Shown: positions 1 to 8,171, counted from the first letter of the stretch. The stretch: DNA of 38,482 nt from Terriglobia bacterium (GCA_020073375.1 JAIQFG010000048.1:1-38482); one strand, 5' to 3'. Translations and numbers: made by a program. Notes: generated by a model from the sequence alone, not told the origin.

Positions 1-338
1 GCCGCGATCGTCGCCAGCGTGCCCATCGAGCACGGGATCACCACCATGGCGTCCACCGGATAGCTGCCCGAGGCGATCGATGCGCCCACGTCCTTGTTCG
101 GCAATACGTCCGTCTTCGCGGCGCGCCCGCCGATCAGCAGCGAAGGAAGTTTTTTCGCGTCGCTCGTCGCGATGCCCAGTTCGTGCGCCAGCAGGCGCGC
201 CCCCGTGTCGGTCACCACCAGATGAATCCGCCCCACGCGCGCGTCGGCCTCCAGCAGACGCAGCGCGGCCTGCGCCAGCACCGCGCCCGATGCCCCGGTC
301 ACACCTACAACGATCGCTTTGTTTTCCGAATGGCTCAT
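1..338 (-). CDS. ubiX: flavin prenyltransferase UbiX, N-terminal part (cut by window edge)
   Basis: This minus-strand gene starts at 338 and runs off the left edge, leaving 112 codons with no stop. UbiX joins a dimethylallyl group to reduced FMN and makes the prenyl-FMN cofactor used by UbiD-type decarboxylases. The start (AIVVGVTGASGAVLAQAALR) carries the family's glycine-rich GxTGASG flavin loop. The stretch near the edge (MVVIPCSMGTLATIA) matches the conserved PCSM-TLA-IA active-site segment. The family is usually about 190-200 residues, so roughly 60% is visible. No strong ribosome-binding site precedes the start, but a good sigma-70-like promoter lies 20-50 bp upstream. UbiX-like paralogues that partner other decarboxylases cannot be excluded, because ubiD is not in view. 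Confidence 0.88.
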   Translation of the reverse strand, partial: MSHSENKAIVVGVTGASGAVLAQAALRLLEADARVGRIHLVVTDTGARLLAHELGIATSDAKKLPSLLIGGRAAKTDVLPNKDVGASIASGSYPVDAMVVIPCSMGTLATIA

Positions 339-357
339 GGTTTGCACGCTAAATTTC

Positions 358-387
358 AGTCTAGGTTGCCGTTTGGAGGAATGTCAA
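358..387 (-). promoter_or_regulatory. predicted sigma-70 promoter for ubiX
   Basis: On the minus strand a perfect -35 hexamer TTGACA (387-382) is followed by an 18-bp spacer and TAGACT (363-358) as the -10. Transcription would start near 351, giving a leader of only about a dozen bases before the ATG at 338. Confidence 0.5.
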
Positions 388-501
388 GAAAAGGGGGAGC
401 ATTGCGGTGGATCAATTCCGATAGTCCCATTTATCAAGAATTGGCTCTGGGTGCGAACTCGAGGGTCCTGAATTTTCAATTAATGGAAGTTGTGACCTAA
501 T

Positions 502-975
502 TTATTCTAGTTTGAAATCACCATCTTCATACGCATTTTTCAACTCCGAAATTCGATCATCCGTTGTTGCAGCCATGCAAGCTGCCCAGGCCATTGGGCT
601 CATGCTGCCACCTTCGACCTGATGTCTGGCTGCGTCGCAATGTAGTGCGCGATATGCAACCCATGCATTCTCTGCGGCATTCAGCTTTTGGATAGAGGAT
701 TCCTGGTACTTTTTTTCGTCCACATCATTCCTTTGGACAGCCTCAGTGAGTGCCTTTTGCATCGTGCGCATGAGATTGCCAAAGACCGCATTGAGTCGGG
801 CGTCAACCTTGCGATACTGTTCTCCATAACACTGGTTTAGCTGCATCTGAGTTGTTGCCGAGCCACAAGGATTTTCTTGTTTCTTATTCGCGGTGCCAAG
901 TTTTGAGTTTTGGCCTGCCGAACTGATGGTTGCCAGGAGTAGAAAGAATAACGAGAGCCGGATTAGGTCCAACAT
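502..975 (-). CDS. secreted LprI-like (DUF1311) protein
   Basis: This 157-residue protein has an N-terminal signal peptide (hydrophobic run RLSLFFLLLATISSAG) followed by a DUF1311/LprI-type domain. The domain shows four cysteines at about 37, 49, 113 and 133 in the family layout: a first pair 12 apart (NPCGS and LNQCY), then W-AYRALHC and AAC with an R-S-L pattern near the end. In mycobacteria LprI inhibits lysozyme; most DUF1311 proteins have no proven role, so periplasmic or envelope function is as far as I would go. The frame is open upstream, but the start at 975 is preferred because GGGAGGG sits six bases upstream and it begins a clean signal peptide. It is divergent from the esterase gene at 1276. 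Confidence 0.8.
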   Translation of the reverse strand: MLDLIRLSLFFLLLATISSAGQNSKLGTANKKQENPCGSATTQMQLNQCYGEQYRKVDARLNAVFGNLMRTMQKALTEAVQRNDVDEKKYQESSIQKLNAAENAWVAYRALHCDAARHQVEGGSMSPMAWAACMAATTDDRISELKNAYEDGDFKLE

Positions 976-1275
976 AAAGCCCTCCCGAAGAAATCCTACC
1001 TCACATTCGGACCTTTGCGGCAAGTGGTTGTGAAGGCCGCTTATCGGAGCGTGGCTTATACACCGCATTGACTTTGGGCCCCATTCCAATGATCGCGTTT
1101 CTCGGGAGCCGCATGGAACAAGGGCCACAGAGTTTTCAACAACCCCGAAAACCAAATGACACCCGCCCGCAAATGCATTACAACTTAGGACGCCGATTTG
1201 CATTGCTTTCAAAGCCCAAATTAAAACATCGTCCCCAGGGCAAAACCCCGGGAAGAACGGAAACGGAGAAATTTC
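976..1275. other. divergent intergenic region, 300 bp
   Basis: This lies between two divergently transcribed secreted-protein genes and must hold both promoters. I see the strong ribosome-binding site of the minus-strand gene at its left end and a weaker one (CGGAG) at its right end. No convincing promoter pair, terminator or repeat stands out. Confidence 0.5.
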
Positions 1276-2478
1276 ATGAGCTTCAGAATTCGGATCGCGG
1301 CATTCTCAACGCTGGCGGCAATTTTAATGAGCGGCTGTTTCGCAGCGAACGCCCAGCAAGCCTCCAAGGGCGCGCCTCCCGCATCGATCCCCACATTTTC
1401 CACAGGCAACATCGGCCGCGAAGGCCATTTCTACGTGGGCGGGCACTATGAGGGAGCGCCGGGCCAGGAAATCATGTTCGGAGCAATGTACGTGGAAGTG
1501 ATGGTGCCGAAAAAAATCCGCCACCCGTACCCGGTCGTGTTCATCGGCGGAGGGGCCGGGCAAACCGCGCTCACTGAACTGCAAACTCCGGACGGGCGTC
1601 CGGGCTGGGCTTACGATTTTCTTAATGCGGGCTACACCGTGTATGTGATGGATTATCCGGGACGGGGACGTTCGCTGTTTTTGCCAAAATCGGACGCGGA
1701 CGGAAAGTTGTCCGCCCCGCGCACATCCCCGTTGATGGAGGAAGTCTGGTCGGGAGGCCGTCCGCCGTCGACCCCGCAGAGCACCTGGCCGCAGTACACC
1801 AAGCAGACCGAGTGGCCGGGCGACGGTCCCAAGAAGGGCAAGATGGGCGACCCGATTTTTGATCAGTTTGCCAAGACCGAACTCCCGGTCGTGCTGGGCG
1901 GCAACGTGGAGAAATACACCACCGACGCGCTGATTTCGCTGCTGGATGCGATCGGCCAGCCGGTGATTCTGCTGCTGCACTCGGGCGTGTCCACTTCCGG
2001 TTGGGAACTCGCCGATGCGCGGCCCAAGCTAATCAAGGGAATTGTCGCGGCCGAGCCCGTCGCGCCGCCCATCGAGAACGCGGAGCGAGGGCAGACCGGG
2101 CCGGGCCGCCTGTGGGGCCTCACCAATCTTCCCGTGCACTACGATCCGCCGATTGCGGCAGCGTCCGAATTGCAGACCGTGCGCCAGGACAAGGCGGACG
2201 GGCCCGACCTGATCCCGTGCTGGGTACAGAAGGAACCCGCGCGCAAGCTCATTAACCTCGAGGGAATTCCAGTGTTGGACGTTTCCGGCGAGGCCAGCTA
2301 TCACCGTCCGTACTCCCACTGCATTGCGAAGTGGCTCAATCAGGCGGGCGTCAAGACCACGTACGTGAACCTGGAAGACGTGGGCCTGCGCGGCAACGGC
2401 CACATCATGTTGGCGGAAAAAAACAGCGCCGCCATTGCCAAATTCCTGCAAGGCTGGATCGATAAGAACGTGCACTAG
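1276..2478 (+). CDS. secreted alpha/beta hydrolase, esterase-713-like
   Basis: This 400-residue exported hydrolase has a signal peptide that ends in a lipobox-like LMSGC (Cys21), so it may be a lipoprotein. The body has the alpha/beta hydrolase fold as in the Alcaligenes esterase 713 group: an oxyanion region FIGGGAGQTA (89-98), then TPDGRPGW and the family signature GYTVYVMDYPGRGRS (119-133). The nucleophile elbow is HSGVSTSGW with Ser236 likely catalytic. Glu260 (VAAEPVAPP) follows 24 residues later, and His376 lies in the diagnostic LRGNGHIMLAEKNS block, giving a Ser-Glu-His triad. The elbow is unusual, since these enzymes more often show a GHSQG-like sequence. The substrate is unknown; an ester or lactone is likely. 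The start is supported by CGGAG 8-12 bases upstream. Confidence 0.82.
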   Translation: MSFRIRIAAFSTLAAILMSGCFAANAQQASKGAPPASIPTFSTGNIGREGHFYVGGHYEGAPGQEIMFGAMYVEVMVPKKIRHPYPVVFIGGGAGQTALTELQTPDGRPGWAYDFLNAGYTVYVMDYPGRGRSLFLPKSDADGKLSAPRTSPLMEEVWSGGRPPSTPQSTWPQYTKQTEWPGDGPKKGKMGDPIFDQFAKTELPVVLGGNVEKYTTDALISLLDAIGQPVILLLHSGVSTSGWELADARPKLIKGIVAAEPVAPPIENAERGQTGPGRLWGLTNLPVHYDPPIAAASELQTVRQDKADGPDLIPCWVQKEPARKLINLEGIPVLDVSGEASYHRPYSHCIAKWLNQAGVKTTYVNLEDVGLRGNGHIMLAEKNSAAIAKFLQGWIDKNVH

Positions 2479-2528
2479 ACGATTCAGTCGCGCGAGACCG
2501 AATTGCGCTGCGGAAAAGTTTTTTTCTT

Positions 2529-2652
2529 GTCATTCCGTTCACGGAGAACGCTCTCGGTGAACCGAACCCGTTCCTGCGGCCGCGGAATCTCTCTGGGGTT
2601 TAGAGTCCAAAGAGGGAGGGATTCCTCGGCGAAAAGCATGCCTCGGAATGAC
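2529..2652. repeat. GTCATTCCG inverted-repeat element, copy 1
   Basis: The element is bounded by GTCATTCCG (2529-2537) and its exact reverse complement CGGAATGAC (2644-2652). Its interior shares several blocks with the element at 27764-27860: TTCCTGCGG, AATCTCTC and GGGATTCCTCG in the same order. It fills most of the 317-bp gap between the esterase gene and the DUF2306 gene; nothing else is seen in that gap. Confidence 0.75.
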
Positions 2653-2795
2653 GACATTTTTTCTATCGTCAAGCAGGCAAGCCTTTTCGCCAATCGCCAT
2701 CCTCCCGGCAAATGCGTTGCAACCCGCGCACGATAAGCTTTAAGATGCGCGCACAGGCCCCGCTGCCTTTTTCCTTTGAAAATGGGAGAACTTCG

Positions 2796-3494
2796 ATGAG
2801 CCTATCCGCTCAACCATCCTTAGGCATTAAGCCTTCGCAGCAACGCTCCTGGCTGCGGCCAAAGTATCTCCTGTTCGCGTTCATGGGCCTGATGCTCGCT
2901 TACGTTCTCCGCCACGACGAATACTTCCTGATCGACAAGACCGACCAGGAGTGGCAGCACATCCAGACATTCCGGTGGTGGCTGCTGCCGCACGGCCTCG
3001 CCGGAGCCTGCGCGCTGCTGCTCGGGCCGATGCAGTTTTCCGAACGCCTGCGCAAGCGCTTCACCGGGCTCCATCACGTCGTGGGATACATCTATATCGT
3101 GGGCACGTTCATCGCTGCGCCGATGGGCGTCGTGATCCAGCATTACAATGAGCGCCAGGGAGACGCGCGCTCCTTCACGATTGAAACTGCGTTCCAGGGA
3201 GGCTTGTGGTTCGCCACAACAGCCATTGCCCTGGCCCTGATTCTCAAGGGCAACGTCCAGGCGCATCGCCAATGGATGACGCGCAGTTATTGCACCGGCC
3301 CGTTGATTTTTCTCGCTGTCCGTGTGATCGGTGGCGTTACCGGGTGGGAAAAACTCGGCTCTCACGTGAACGAGACGATCGTGTGGTCGTGCACGGTCTG
3401 CTCGATCTTCGTCGGGGACGTGATCCTGCAAGGGCAGGAACTGCTCCGCAACCGGCGAAGCGCCGCGAAGACCAAAATCGCAGCTCCTGCTTAG
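2796..3494 (+). CDS. DUF2306-like integral membrane protein
   Basis: This 232-residue membrane protein has about six hydrophobic segments: near 24-38, 63-78, 96-114, 135-150, 165-180 and 195-211. The layout and the paired histidines in TGLHHVVGYIYIVG and NVQAHRQWMTRSY resemble DUF2306-type proteins, in which such histidines sit in helices and could bind haem or metal (inference). The start at 2796 is chosen over an open upstream frame because GGGAG lies eight bases before it and the upstream codons look like intergenic sequence. It is followed 90 bp later by the PEBP gene on the same strand. The function is unknown. Confidence 0.75.
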   Translation: MSLSAQPSLGIKPSQQRSWLRPKYLLFAFMGLMLAYVLRHDEYFLIDKTDQEWQHIQTFRWWLLPHGLAGACALLLGPMQFSERLRKRFTGLHHVVGYIYIVGTFIAAPMGVVIQHYNERQGDARSFTIETAFQGGLWFATTAIALALILKGNVQAHRQWMTRSYCTGPLIFLAVRVIGGVTGWEKLGSHVNETIVWSCTVCSIFVGDVILQGQELLRNRRSAAKTKIAAPA

Positions 3495-3584
3495 CTTTTT
3501 ATTGCCGCAATTTCGCGGGATTGTAAATCCAGTTTCGGAATTGTATGCTCGCAGTCCGCAATCCACTCGTGGAGGGTAACGCAA

Positions 3585-4181
3585 ATGGGATTTCGTCGAA
3601 TGCTTTCGGTTTTCCTTCTAATGTTCGGGCTAGCCATAACGCTAGCCGCGCAATCCGCGGGGGCGCAAGCCGCTCCGCCAGCCGCGACCGTCTCCATGAT
3701 GACAATGACCATCTCGGGTTTCGCCGACGGCTCCGATATTCCCGCGAAATTCACGCAGGCCGGCAACCAGACGTCCCCGGCGATCTCCTGGAGCGGCGCT
3801 CCCGCCGGCACGGTGACTTTCCTGCTGCACATGCATGACATGGAAGTCAGCCGCAATCACACTTCGGATGACCAGGTTCACTGGCTGGTCTGGAATATTC
3901 CCGGCACCGCCACGGGCCTTCCGGAAGGAATCCCGCAAGGCGCGCAGATTGCGAATGGCGCCTATCAACTGAGTGTGAGCGGACAGGTTTACCGCGGCCC
4001 GGGCGCTCCGGCCGCCGGTCCCAAGCACCACTATACGTTTGAGCTTCTGGCCCTGGACACGAAGGTCGACGTCCAGCCCACGACCGACGCCTTCGAGACG
4101 CGCACCGCCATCATGAAAGCAATTCAGGGGCACATCCTCGGCAAGGCCGTGTACATGGGCTTGTTTCACAAACCGCAATAG
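3585..4181 (+). CDS. secreted YbhB/YbcL-family PEBP protein
   Basis: This 198-residue protein has a signal peptide (residues about 1-29, LSVFLLMFGLAITLAAQSAG) and a phosphatidylethanolamine-binding-protein fold of the bacterial YbhB/YbcL type. Visible family landmarks are ISGFADGSDIPAKFT, then TSPAISWSGAPAGTVTF, DDQVHWLVWNIPG (96-107) and YTFELLALD near the C-terminus. The usual DDPDAP ligand-pocket motif is altered to HMHDMEVS. Bacterial members are small-ligand or kinase-inhibitor-like proteins of uncertain role. GGAGG seven bases upstream fixes the start. It converges with the minus-strand gene ending at 4203, leaving only 21 bp and no obvious terminator. Confidence 0.88.
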   Translation: MGFRRMLSVFLLMFGLAITLAAQSAGAQAAPPAATVSMMTMTISGFADGSDIPAKFTQAGNQTSPAISWSGAPAGTVTFLLHMHDMEVSRNHTSDDQVHWLVWNIPGTATGLPEGIPQGAQIANGAYQLSVSGQVYRGPGAPAAGPKHHYTFELLALDTKVDVQPTTDAFETRTAIMKAIQGHILGKAVYMGLFHKPQ

Positions 4182-4202
4182 GGCCGGAATCACACCGGGA
4201 AA

Positions 4203-4526
4203 TTATTTCTTGGCGCGGCGGTAAAGCATGTAAGTAAACGCGCCGTGCAGCCAGCTTTCGCCGGTTACACCGTCGTGGCGGCTATCGACGGATTCGTCCA
4301 GGACATGGGCGTAGTGGCCTCCCAGGCGCACCACTTCCTGCGCAATCCGCTCGCGGGTGTGGGCCATTAATTCCTCGTAACACCGGTCCCACAACTCGTC
4401 CCGATGGGCCAGCGTGCCGGGCACCCGCGAGCTGGCCGCTTCCACCACGTGCTCGGCCATCATCTCCGCGTCGGCCGGAGGCAACTCGCGGTGCCAGTAC
4501 ACGATGCTCCGATTATCCTGAGTCAT
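4203..4526 (-). CDS. conserved hypothetical protein, coupled to upstream small gene
   Basis: This 107-residue soluble protein has no signal peptide. It is acidic and helical at the start (ELPPADAEMMAEHVVEAAS), then has W-RCYEELMAHTRERIAQEV and LGGHYAHVLDESVDSRHD, followed by GESWLHGAFTYMLYRR. The C-terminal block looks like a conserved domain, but I cannot name the family with confidence. AGGAAGGAA immediately upstream is a strong ribosome-binding site. The ATG overlaps the TGA of the preceding minus-strand gene (ATGA at 4526-4523), so the two are probably co-translated. No function is claimed. Confidence 0.68.
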   Translation of the reverse strand: MTQDNRSIVYWHRELPPADAEMMAEHVVEAASSRVPGTLAHRDELWDRCYEELMAHTRERIAQEVVRLGGHYAHVLDESVDSRHDGVTGESWLHGAFTYMLYRRAKK

Positions 4527-4774
4527 GGATTCCTTCCTGAGTTCCCGGCGCTCATTCCGCGCCCCGGGATCGTAATTTCCGCGGGCCGGCCGCCTGTGGT
4601 AAGGTTGCGCGCGACGGTCACTTCTCCTTGGACATCTTTTTTCTGTCGCGTCAGGGTGCGCAGTAGCGGATCCCGATGCGCAACGGTGTCCAGACGCAGG
4701 CGCTGCGGCGCATAAAATCCAAAATTGCTTTCGCGCCGTACTAGCTTCCATGACCCGTTGAAATTCGGTCTCAT
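4523..4774 (-). CDS. short 'NFNGSWKL' family protein, probably truncated
   Basis: This 83-residue reading frame begins MRPNFNGSWKLVRRESNF and continues with LRLDTVAHRDPLLRTL, KKDVQGEVTVARNLTTGG and PAEITIPG. It resembles the first half of a small acidobacterial family of form NFSGTWKLN-KSDFG...D-I-HKDP-L...GE-T...TDG, in which a second half normally follows. Here it stops early with AGNSGRNP, whose codons double as the ribosome-binding site of the next gene. The start is uncertain: ATG 4774 fits the family, ATG 4795 is also in frame, and neither has a strong ribosome-binding site. It could be a remnant. The function of the family is not known to me. Confidence 0.5.
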   Translation of the reverse strand: MRPNFNGSWKLVRRESNFGFYAPQRLRLDTVAHRDPLLRTLTRQKKDVQGEVTVARNLTTGGRPAEITIPGRGMSAGNSGRNP

Positions 4775-4819
4775 GCTGGGCGGCCCAATACTCATTTCAA
4801 AAAAGAGAGGACACTGCAG

Positions 4820-5083
4820 ATGACTTTTCACATCACATACACGTTAACACCGGAGGCGCGCAACACCGCGCAAAAGCGGCTCAAGGAAACGGGCGGGCTT
4901 CCTCCGTCCGGCGTGACCATGATTTCGCGCTGGCACTGCGCGCAGGGACAAAAGGGGTTCGTGCTCGCCGAATCCTCGGACGCCGTGGCCATCGCCAAGT
5001 GGCTCCAGGATTGGACCGACATTTTGAGCTTCGAGGTGACTCCGGTTATTAACGACGAGCAGATCGCCCGTGTGATCGGCTGA
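4820..5083 (+). CDS. DUF3303 family protein
   Basis: This 87-residue single-domain protein has the DUF3303 pattern: MTFHITYTLTPEARN at the start, a central SRWHC-QGQKGFVLAESSD, then the WLQDWTDILSFEVTPVI core ending with D-E-IARVI. Members look like ferredoxin-fold dimeric alpha-beta-barrel proteins; no biochemical role is established that I know of. GAGAGGA lies about eight bases before the ATG. It is divergent from the small coupled pair on the minus strand and converges on the DUF4440 gene, with a REPIN between them. Confidence 0.8.
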   Translation: MTFHITYTLTPEARNTAQKRLKETGGLPPSGVTMISRWHCAQGQKGFVLAESSDAVAIAKWLQDWTDILSFEVTPVINDEQIARVIG

Positions 5084-5092
5084 CGCGTTTCC

Positions 5093-5165
5093 AGTAGCAC
5101 AGGCTTCAGGCTGTGGGGTTTGGCTTGGGTAGCCCTAAATCCCAAAGGCTGAAGCCTGTGCTACT
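5093..5165. repeat. REPIN-like repeat A (GTAG type)
   Basis: This two-armed inverted repeat has outer 17-bp arms that are perfect complements (5093-5109 and 5149-5165). Each arm starts from GTAG (5094-5097, mirrored at 5161-5164) and contains a CACAGGCTTCAG hairpin half. It lies between convergent genes and could double as a bidirectional terminator. Confidence 0.85.
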
Positions 5166-5175
5166 AAGATCCCTT

Positions 5176-5649
5176 CTACTTTACCGGTGCCTGACCGGCA
5201 GTAACCGGCGCGCCCTGCGCCAGCACGACCTTCCACTGGCCGTGGTCCTTCACAAAGACGCGGCTGAAACGGAAATCGCCGCCAAAGGGCTTGCCCTTGT
5301 CAGTGCCCGTGACGGTCACGCGTTCCCACATGATGGCGGTGTCTCCGTGGAAATGGACGCTGACCTCGGTGGGCGGGCTCAGCTTCAACGTGCGCTCGGG
5401 GCGCAGCAGGTTCGCGATCTGGTGGGACTTGTCGAGCAGCTGGCCCTGCGGATTCAAGGCGTAAAAATCTTCCGCGAAGATTTTTTCCATGTACGGGCCG
5501 TCGCGATTTTCTTCCGCGGCGATGTATTTGTTGCGGAAGTCGACGATTTCCTGAACGGCCTTGCTGTCCTTCGCATCCGTCGCCTGCGCGCGGGCCAGCG
5601 AAGGAATCGCCAGGCACGCCGCCAGAGCCGCAATCTGCATGATTTTCAT
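5176..5649 (-). CDS. secreted DUF4440 / SnoaL-like (NTF2-fold) protein
   Basis: This 157-residue protein has a signal peptide (MKIMQIAALAACLAIPSLARA) and an NTF2-like DUF4440 domain. The visible pattern is VDFRNKYIAAEENRDGPYMEKIFAEDFYALNPQG, then SVHFHGDTAIMWERVTVTG and a terminal FSRVFVKDHGQWKVVLAQ. These three strand-helix blocks are typical of the fold. Family members include small ketosteroid-isomerase-like enzymes and binding proteins; no catalytic assignment is possible here. GGAGAGG lies seven bases upstream of the ATG. The gene is alone between a REPIN and the DinB gene. Confidence 0.85.
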   Translation of the reverse strand: MKIMQIAALAACLAIPSLARAQATDAKDSKAVQEIVDFRNKYIAAEENRDGPYMEKIFAEDFYALNPQGQLLDKSHQIANLLRPERTLKLSPPTEVSVHFHGDTAIMWERVTVTGTDKGKPFGGDFRFSRVFVKDHGQWKVVLAQGAPVTAGQAPVK

Positions 5650-5746
5650 GTCACAACCTCTCCAATGGATTTCAATTGCCTGGCCTCGGCCGGGTCAACG
5701 CATCGCCGGACCTCTGTTTCGTGCTGCCGTTGCACAAGAGTGTACA

Positions 5747-6205
5747 TCACGCCGATCGGTCGCCTGCAGCGCCAATTTGGCTAAGATGATGCATCAGATG
5801 CCGCACATAATCCTCCGCGATGAACCGCAGGGTCACCGGTTCATCCGATCCGATGCGGCAAATGGTTTCCAGTTTGGCGGGCGGCAAGTGCGCGATCACG
5901 TGAGCCAGATAGCGATTATATTCTCCCCACAACGCAGTCAGCAGGGTCCATGGAGCCTCCTGCACCGCTTGCATCCGCACGCAGCCGTCCTGATCGTATC
6001 CGGGCAACTCGAGCGTAGCCTGCAGCGCCGCCCTGACAAATCTCTGGTGATTGTTCGATGCGGAATCGATCAGGTGCCCCACAACCTGTTTGCGCGACCA
6101 CCCGCCGGTCAAAACCGGCTTGATGCTTTCTGCCTCCGTCACTTGCCGAAGAACGATCTGCGCCGTTTCCACGATTCGCACCAGCTGCTCGCTCAATTCT
6201 TTCAT
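5747..6205 (-). CDS. DinB-like four-helix-bundle protein
   Basis: This 152-residue protein of the DinB/YfiT superfamily has likely metal-binding histidines at His44 (GWSRKQVVGHLIDSA), His136 and His140 (EDYVRHLMHHLSQI). These are the three positions expected for the DinB metal site. Many members are putative thiol-dependent transferases (mycothiol or bacillithiol S-transferase-like), but bacterial substrates are mostly unknown. AGGGGG upstream supports the start at 6205. The gene begins 35 bp downstream of the MDR dehydrogenase stop on the same strand, so the two may be co-transcribed. Confidence 0.83.
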   Translation of the reverse strand: MKELSEQLVRIVETAQIVLRQVTEAESIKPVLTGGWSRKQVVGHLIDSASNNHQRFVRAALQATLELPGYDQDGCVRMQAVQEAPWTLLTALWGEYNRYLAHVIAHLPPAKLETICRIGSDEPVTLRFIAEDYVRHLMHHLSQIGAAGDRSA

Positions 6206-6240
6206 TGCGCCCCCTTACTGCTTCCCAAAATCCCGCGCCA

Positions 6241-7227
6241 CTAAGGACGCAGCAGCACCTTCATCACGCCCGGGCGCTGGGCGCAGCGGACCGCCTCCGC
6301 CGCTTGCCTCAGGGAAAAAACGCGGGAGATCAGAGGGCGCGGATCGATGCGTCCTGAACGCAGCAGCGCCAGCGCCGGCGCAAACGGGCCGCAGCGCGAG
6401 CCGATGACCGTGAGTTCCTTCACCACGATCGGCCAGGTTTCCACGTTCGCGGCGCCGTGAAACGTTGACTTCAGCACCAGCGTGCCGCGCGGCCGGGTGA
6501 TGTGTTCCGCCAACGCCAGCCCCGACGGCGAGCCGGTCGCCTCGATGGTCAGGGAAAAGGCATCGCTGCGGCCCGCCCGGGGTGAACCTAGCTTTGCGGT
6601 CGCAATGCCGGCCAGTCGCGCCAGGCGCAATTTCTCGTCATGCTTGCCGATCATCAAAATGCGCGGCCCCGCCGCGCGCAGCACGCGGGCGATCAGTTGC
6701 GCCAGCTTGCCGTCGCCGATCACGCACGCTTCGCTGTGAGCGCGAACGTCCACTTGCTCGAGAATCTCGCACGCCGCGGCCAGCGGTTCGGTGAACACCG
6801 CCGCTTCATCGGGGATGCCGTTCGGTACGCGATGCAGGTTCACCACAGGCAGGACAAGAAACTCGGCGAAGGCGCCGTCATGGCCGATGATCCCAAGGAC
6901 GCGCCGCCGTGCGCAGTGCGTCGGGATTCCCCGCCGGCAATAGCCGCACCGTTTGGAGAATCCGAGCCCCGCGCAGGACACATTGATTTCCCCCACGACG
7001 CGCTTTCCGATCCAGCCGCGGTCTTTGGAATCCGCAACACGTGTCACTTCGCCCACGAATTCGTGCCCCAGCGTGCCGTGAAAATCGTGATATCCGCGCA
7101 GGATTTCCAGGTCCGTATTGCAGATCCCGGCCAGCCGCACGCGCACCAGGGACCACCCCCGCCGCAATCGCGGCAAGGGTTTCTGCACCACCACGGCACG
7201 ATTCCGAAGTGAGATTGCTCCCAGCAT
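6241..7227 (-). CDS. zinc-dependent MDR alcohol dehydrogenase-like protein
   Basis: This 328-residue medium-chain dehydrogenase/reductase has its catalytic zinc site readable as Cys36 (AGICNTDLEIL), His55-Glu56 (GTLGHEFVGEV) and Glu147 (FTEPLAAACEIL). A structural-zinc lobe has four cysteines at 85, 94, 97 and 105 (SCAGLGF, RCGYCRRGIPTHC). The nucleotide fold begins at ACVIGDGKLAQLIARVL. It resembles a threonine-dehydrogenase-like MDR subgroup with conserved HDGAFAEFLVLP; the substrate is unknown. The frame stays open far upstream to 8022, but that part is antisense to another gene, and MLGAISLRNRAVVV at 7227 is the first start that fits the family. The ribosome-binding site is weak, so the start could be slightly off. 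Confidence 0.82.
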   Translation of the reverse strand: MLGAISLRNRAVVVQKPLPRLRRGWSLVRVRLAGICNTDLEILRGYHDFHGTLGHEFVGEVTRVADSKDRGWIGKRVVGEINVSCAGLGFSKRCGYCRRGIPTHCARRRVLGIIGHDGAFAEFLVLPVVNLHRVPNGIPDEAAVFTEPLAAACEILEQVDVRAHSEACVIGDGKLAQLIARVLRAAGPRILMIGKHDEKLRLARLAGIATAKLGSPRAGRSDAFSLTIEATGSPSGLALAEHITRPRGTLVLKSTFHGAANVETWPIVVKELTVIGSRCGPFAPALALLRSGRIDPRPLISRVFSLRQAAEAVRCAQRPGVMKVLLRP

Positions 7228-7318
7228 AGGAATCGAATTGGAACACAGGAAGAATAGGCAGGCAACTTGGGGCGCGGCACCGGCATTACCTGTTCCGTAG
7301 CGAGGCACGTCTTGCGCG

Positions 7319-7347
7319 TTGACCGCACCTGCCTCGCCCTTTAGCAT
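7319..7347 (+). promoter_or_regulatory. predicted sigma-70 promoter for gene at 7366
   Basis: TTGACC (7319-7324) and TAGCAT (7342-7347) are separated by exactly 17 bp. The start of transcription would fall near 7354, about a dozen bases before the ATG. Confidence 0.45.
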
Positions 7348-7365
7348 CGGAAAGACCTCACACGC

Positions 7366-7989
7366 ATGCCGCCCAAGCCCACCAATATCGACATCGACGC
7401 GGACCTCGGGATGTTGGAGCGGGACATCCGCCAGCTGAAAATTGAATTCGAGCAGTATTTTGGCGGCGGTAGGAAGAAACCTCCCTCGGAAATTGAATGG
7501 CGCATCGAGACCATGGTGAAGCGCTATGGCGACCGCGGCGCGGACATGAACTACGGCCAGCGATTCCGCTACGGCAACCTGGTGCAGATGTACTCGAAAA
7601 TCCGGGACATGTTCCGCAAGCGCATGAAGGCGAAAGAGGAAGGCATTGTGCAGCGGCATTTCGGCGCGGCCGCCCGCGAAATCGAAAAGGAGCGGGCCGC
7701 GAAGCAGGCGGCTGCCGCAAAATCGAGCCCCGCGCCACATTTCCCGTTCTCCGTCTCCTGCAAGGATCCCGACCAGGAATTGAAAAAAGTCGAGGAACTG
7801 TTCGAGGCCTTCCGCGCCGCAAAGGAAACGACCGGAGAAAAATCCGACTCCCTCTCCCGGGAAGCGTTTCAGGAGTTTGTGCGCAAGAAGACGGATCAAA
7901 TCAAGCAGCAGACCAGCTCCGGAGAAGTCGAGTACATCGTCTCGGTGGAAGGCGCGCACGTGCGTCTGAAAGCGCGGCCGAAGTCGTGA
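7366..7989 (+). CDS. conserved protein similar to MXAN_5187 C-terminal-type domain
   Basis: This 207-residue, highly charged, helical protein has no signal peptide. The N-terminal part (IDADLGMLERDIRQLKIEFEQYFGGGRKKPP, split by tryptophan in EIEWRIETMVKRY) followed by FRYGNLVQMYSKIRDMFRKR resembles a domain named after Myxococcus MXAN_5187; this is recalled, not searched. A lysine/alanine-rich linker near 105-125 leads to a second region: PDQELKKVEELFEAFRAAK, then FQEFVRKKTDQIKQ and a last strand pair EVEYIVSVEGAHVRLKARP. The role is unknown. It is divergent from the MDR gene, with a fair promoter in the 138-bp gap. Confidence 0.65.
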   Translation: MPPKPTNIDIDADLGMLERDIRQLKIEFEQYFGGGRKKPPSEIEWRIETMVKRYGDRGADMNYGQRFRYGNLVQMYSKIRDMFRKRMKAKEEGIVQRHFGAAAREIEKERAAKQAAAAKSSPAPHFPFSVSCKDPDQELKKVEELFEAFRAAKETTGEKSDSLSREAFQEFVRKKTDQIKQQTSSGEVEYIVSVEGAHVRLKARPKS

Positions 7990-8171
7990 TGTAAATCGCA
8001 CGGATCTGCCTACTAAACGCAAATCGCAAGACTCGAGAAGTTAAAAGACCTCCTCAAGCGTTGTTCCGGTAATATTTCTTGTCTCGCGGCGTCTCCCGCC
8101 CGATTCGCGCTTCTAGAATTTCCAAGGTGCGCGTACAATGCTTGTTTTCCGATCATCTTCCGGGGGAATCC

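Noticed and set aside
7228..8022. Apparent N-terminal extension of the MDR dehydrogenase
   Set aside because: It is antisense to the gene at 7366-7989 and adds 265 residues unlike any MDR.
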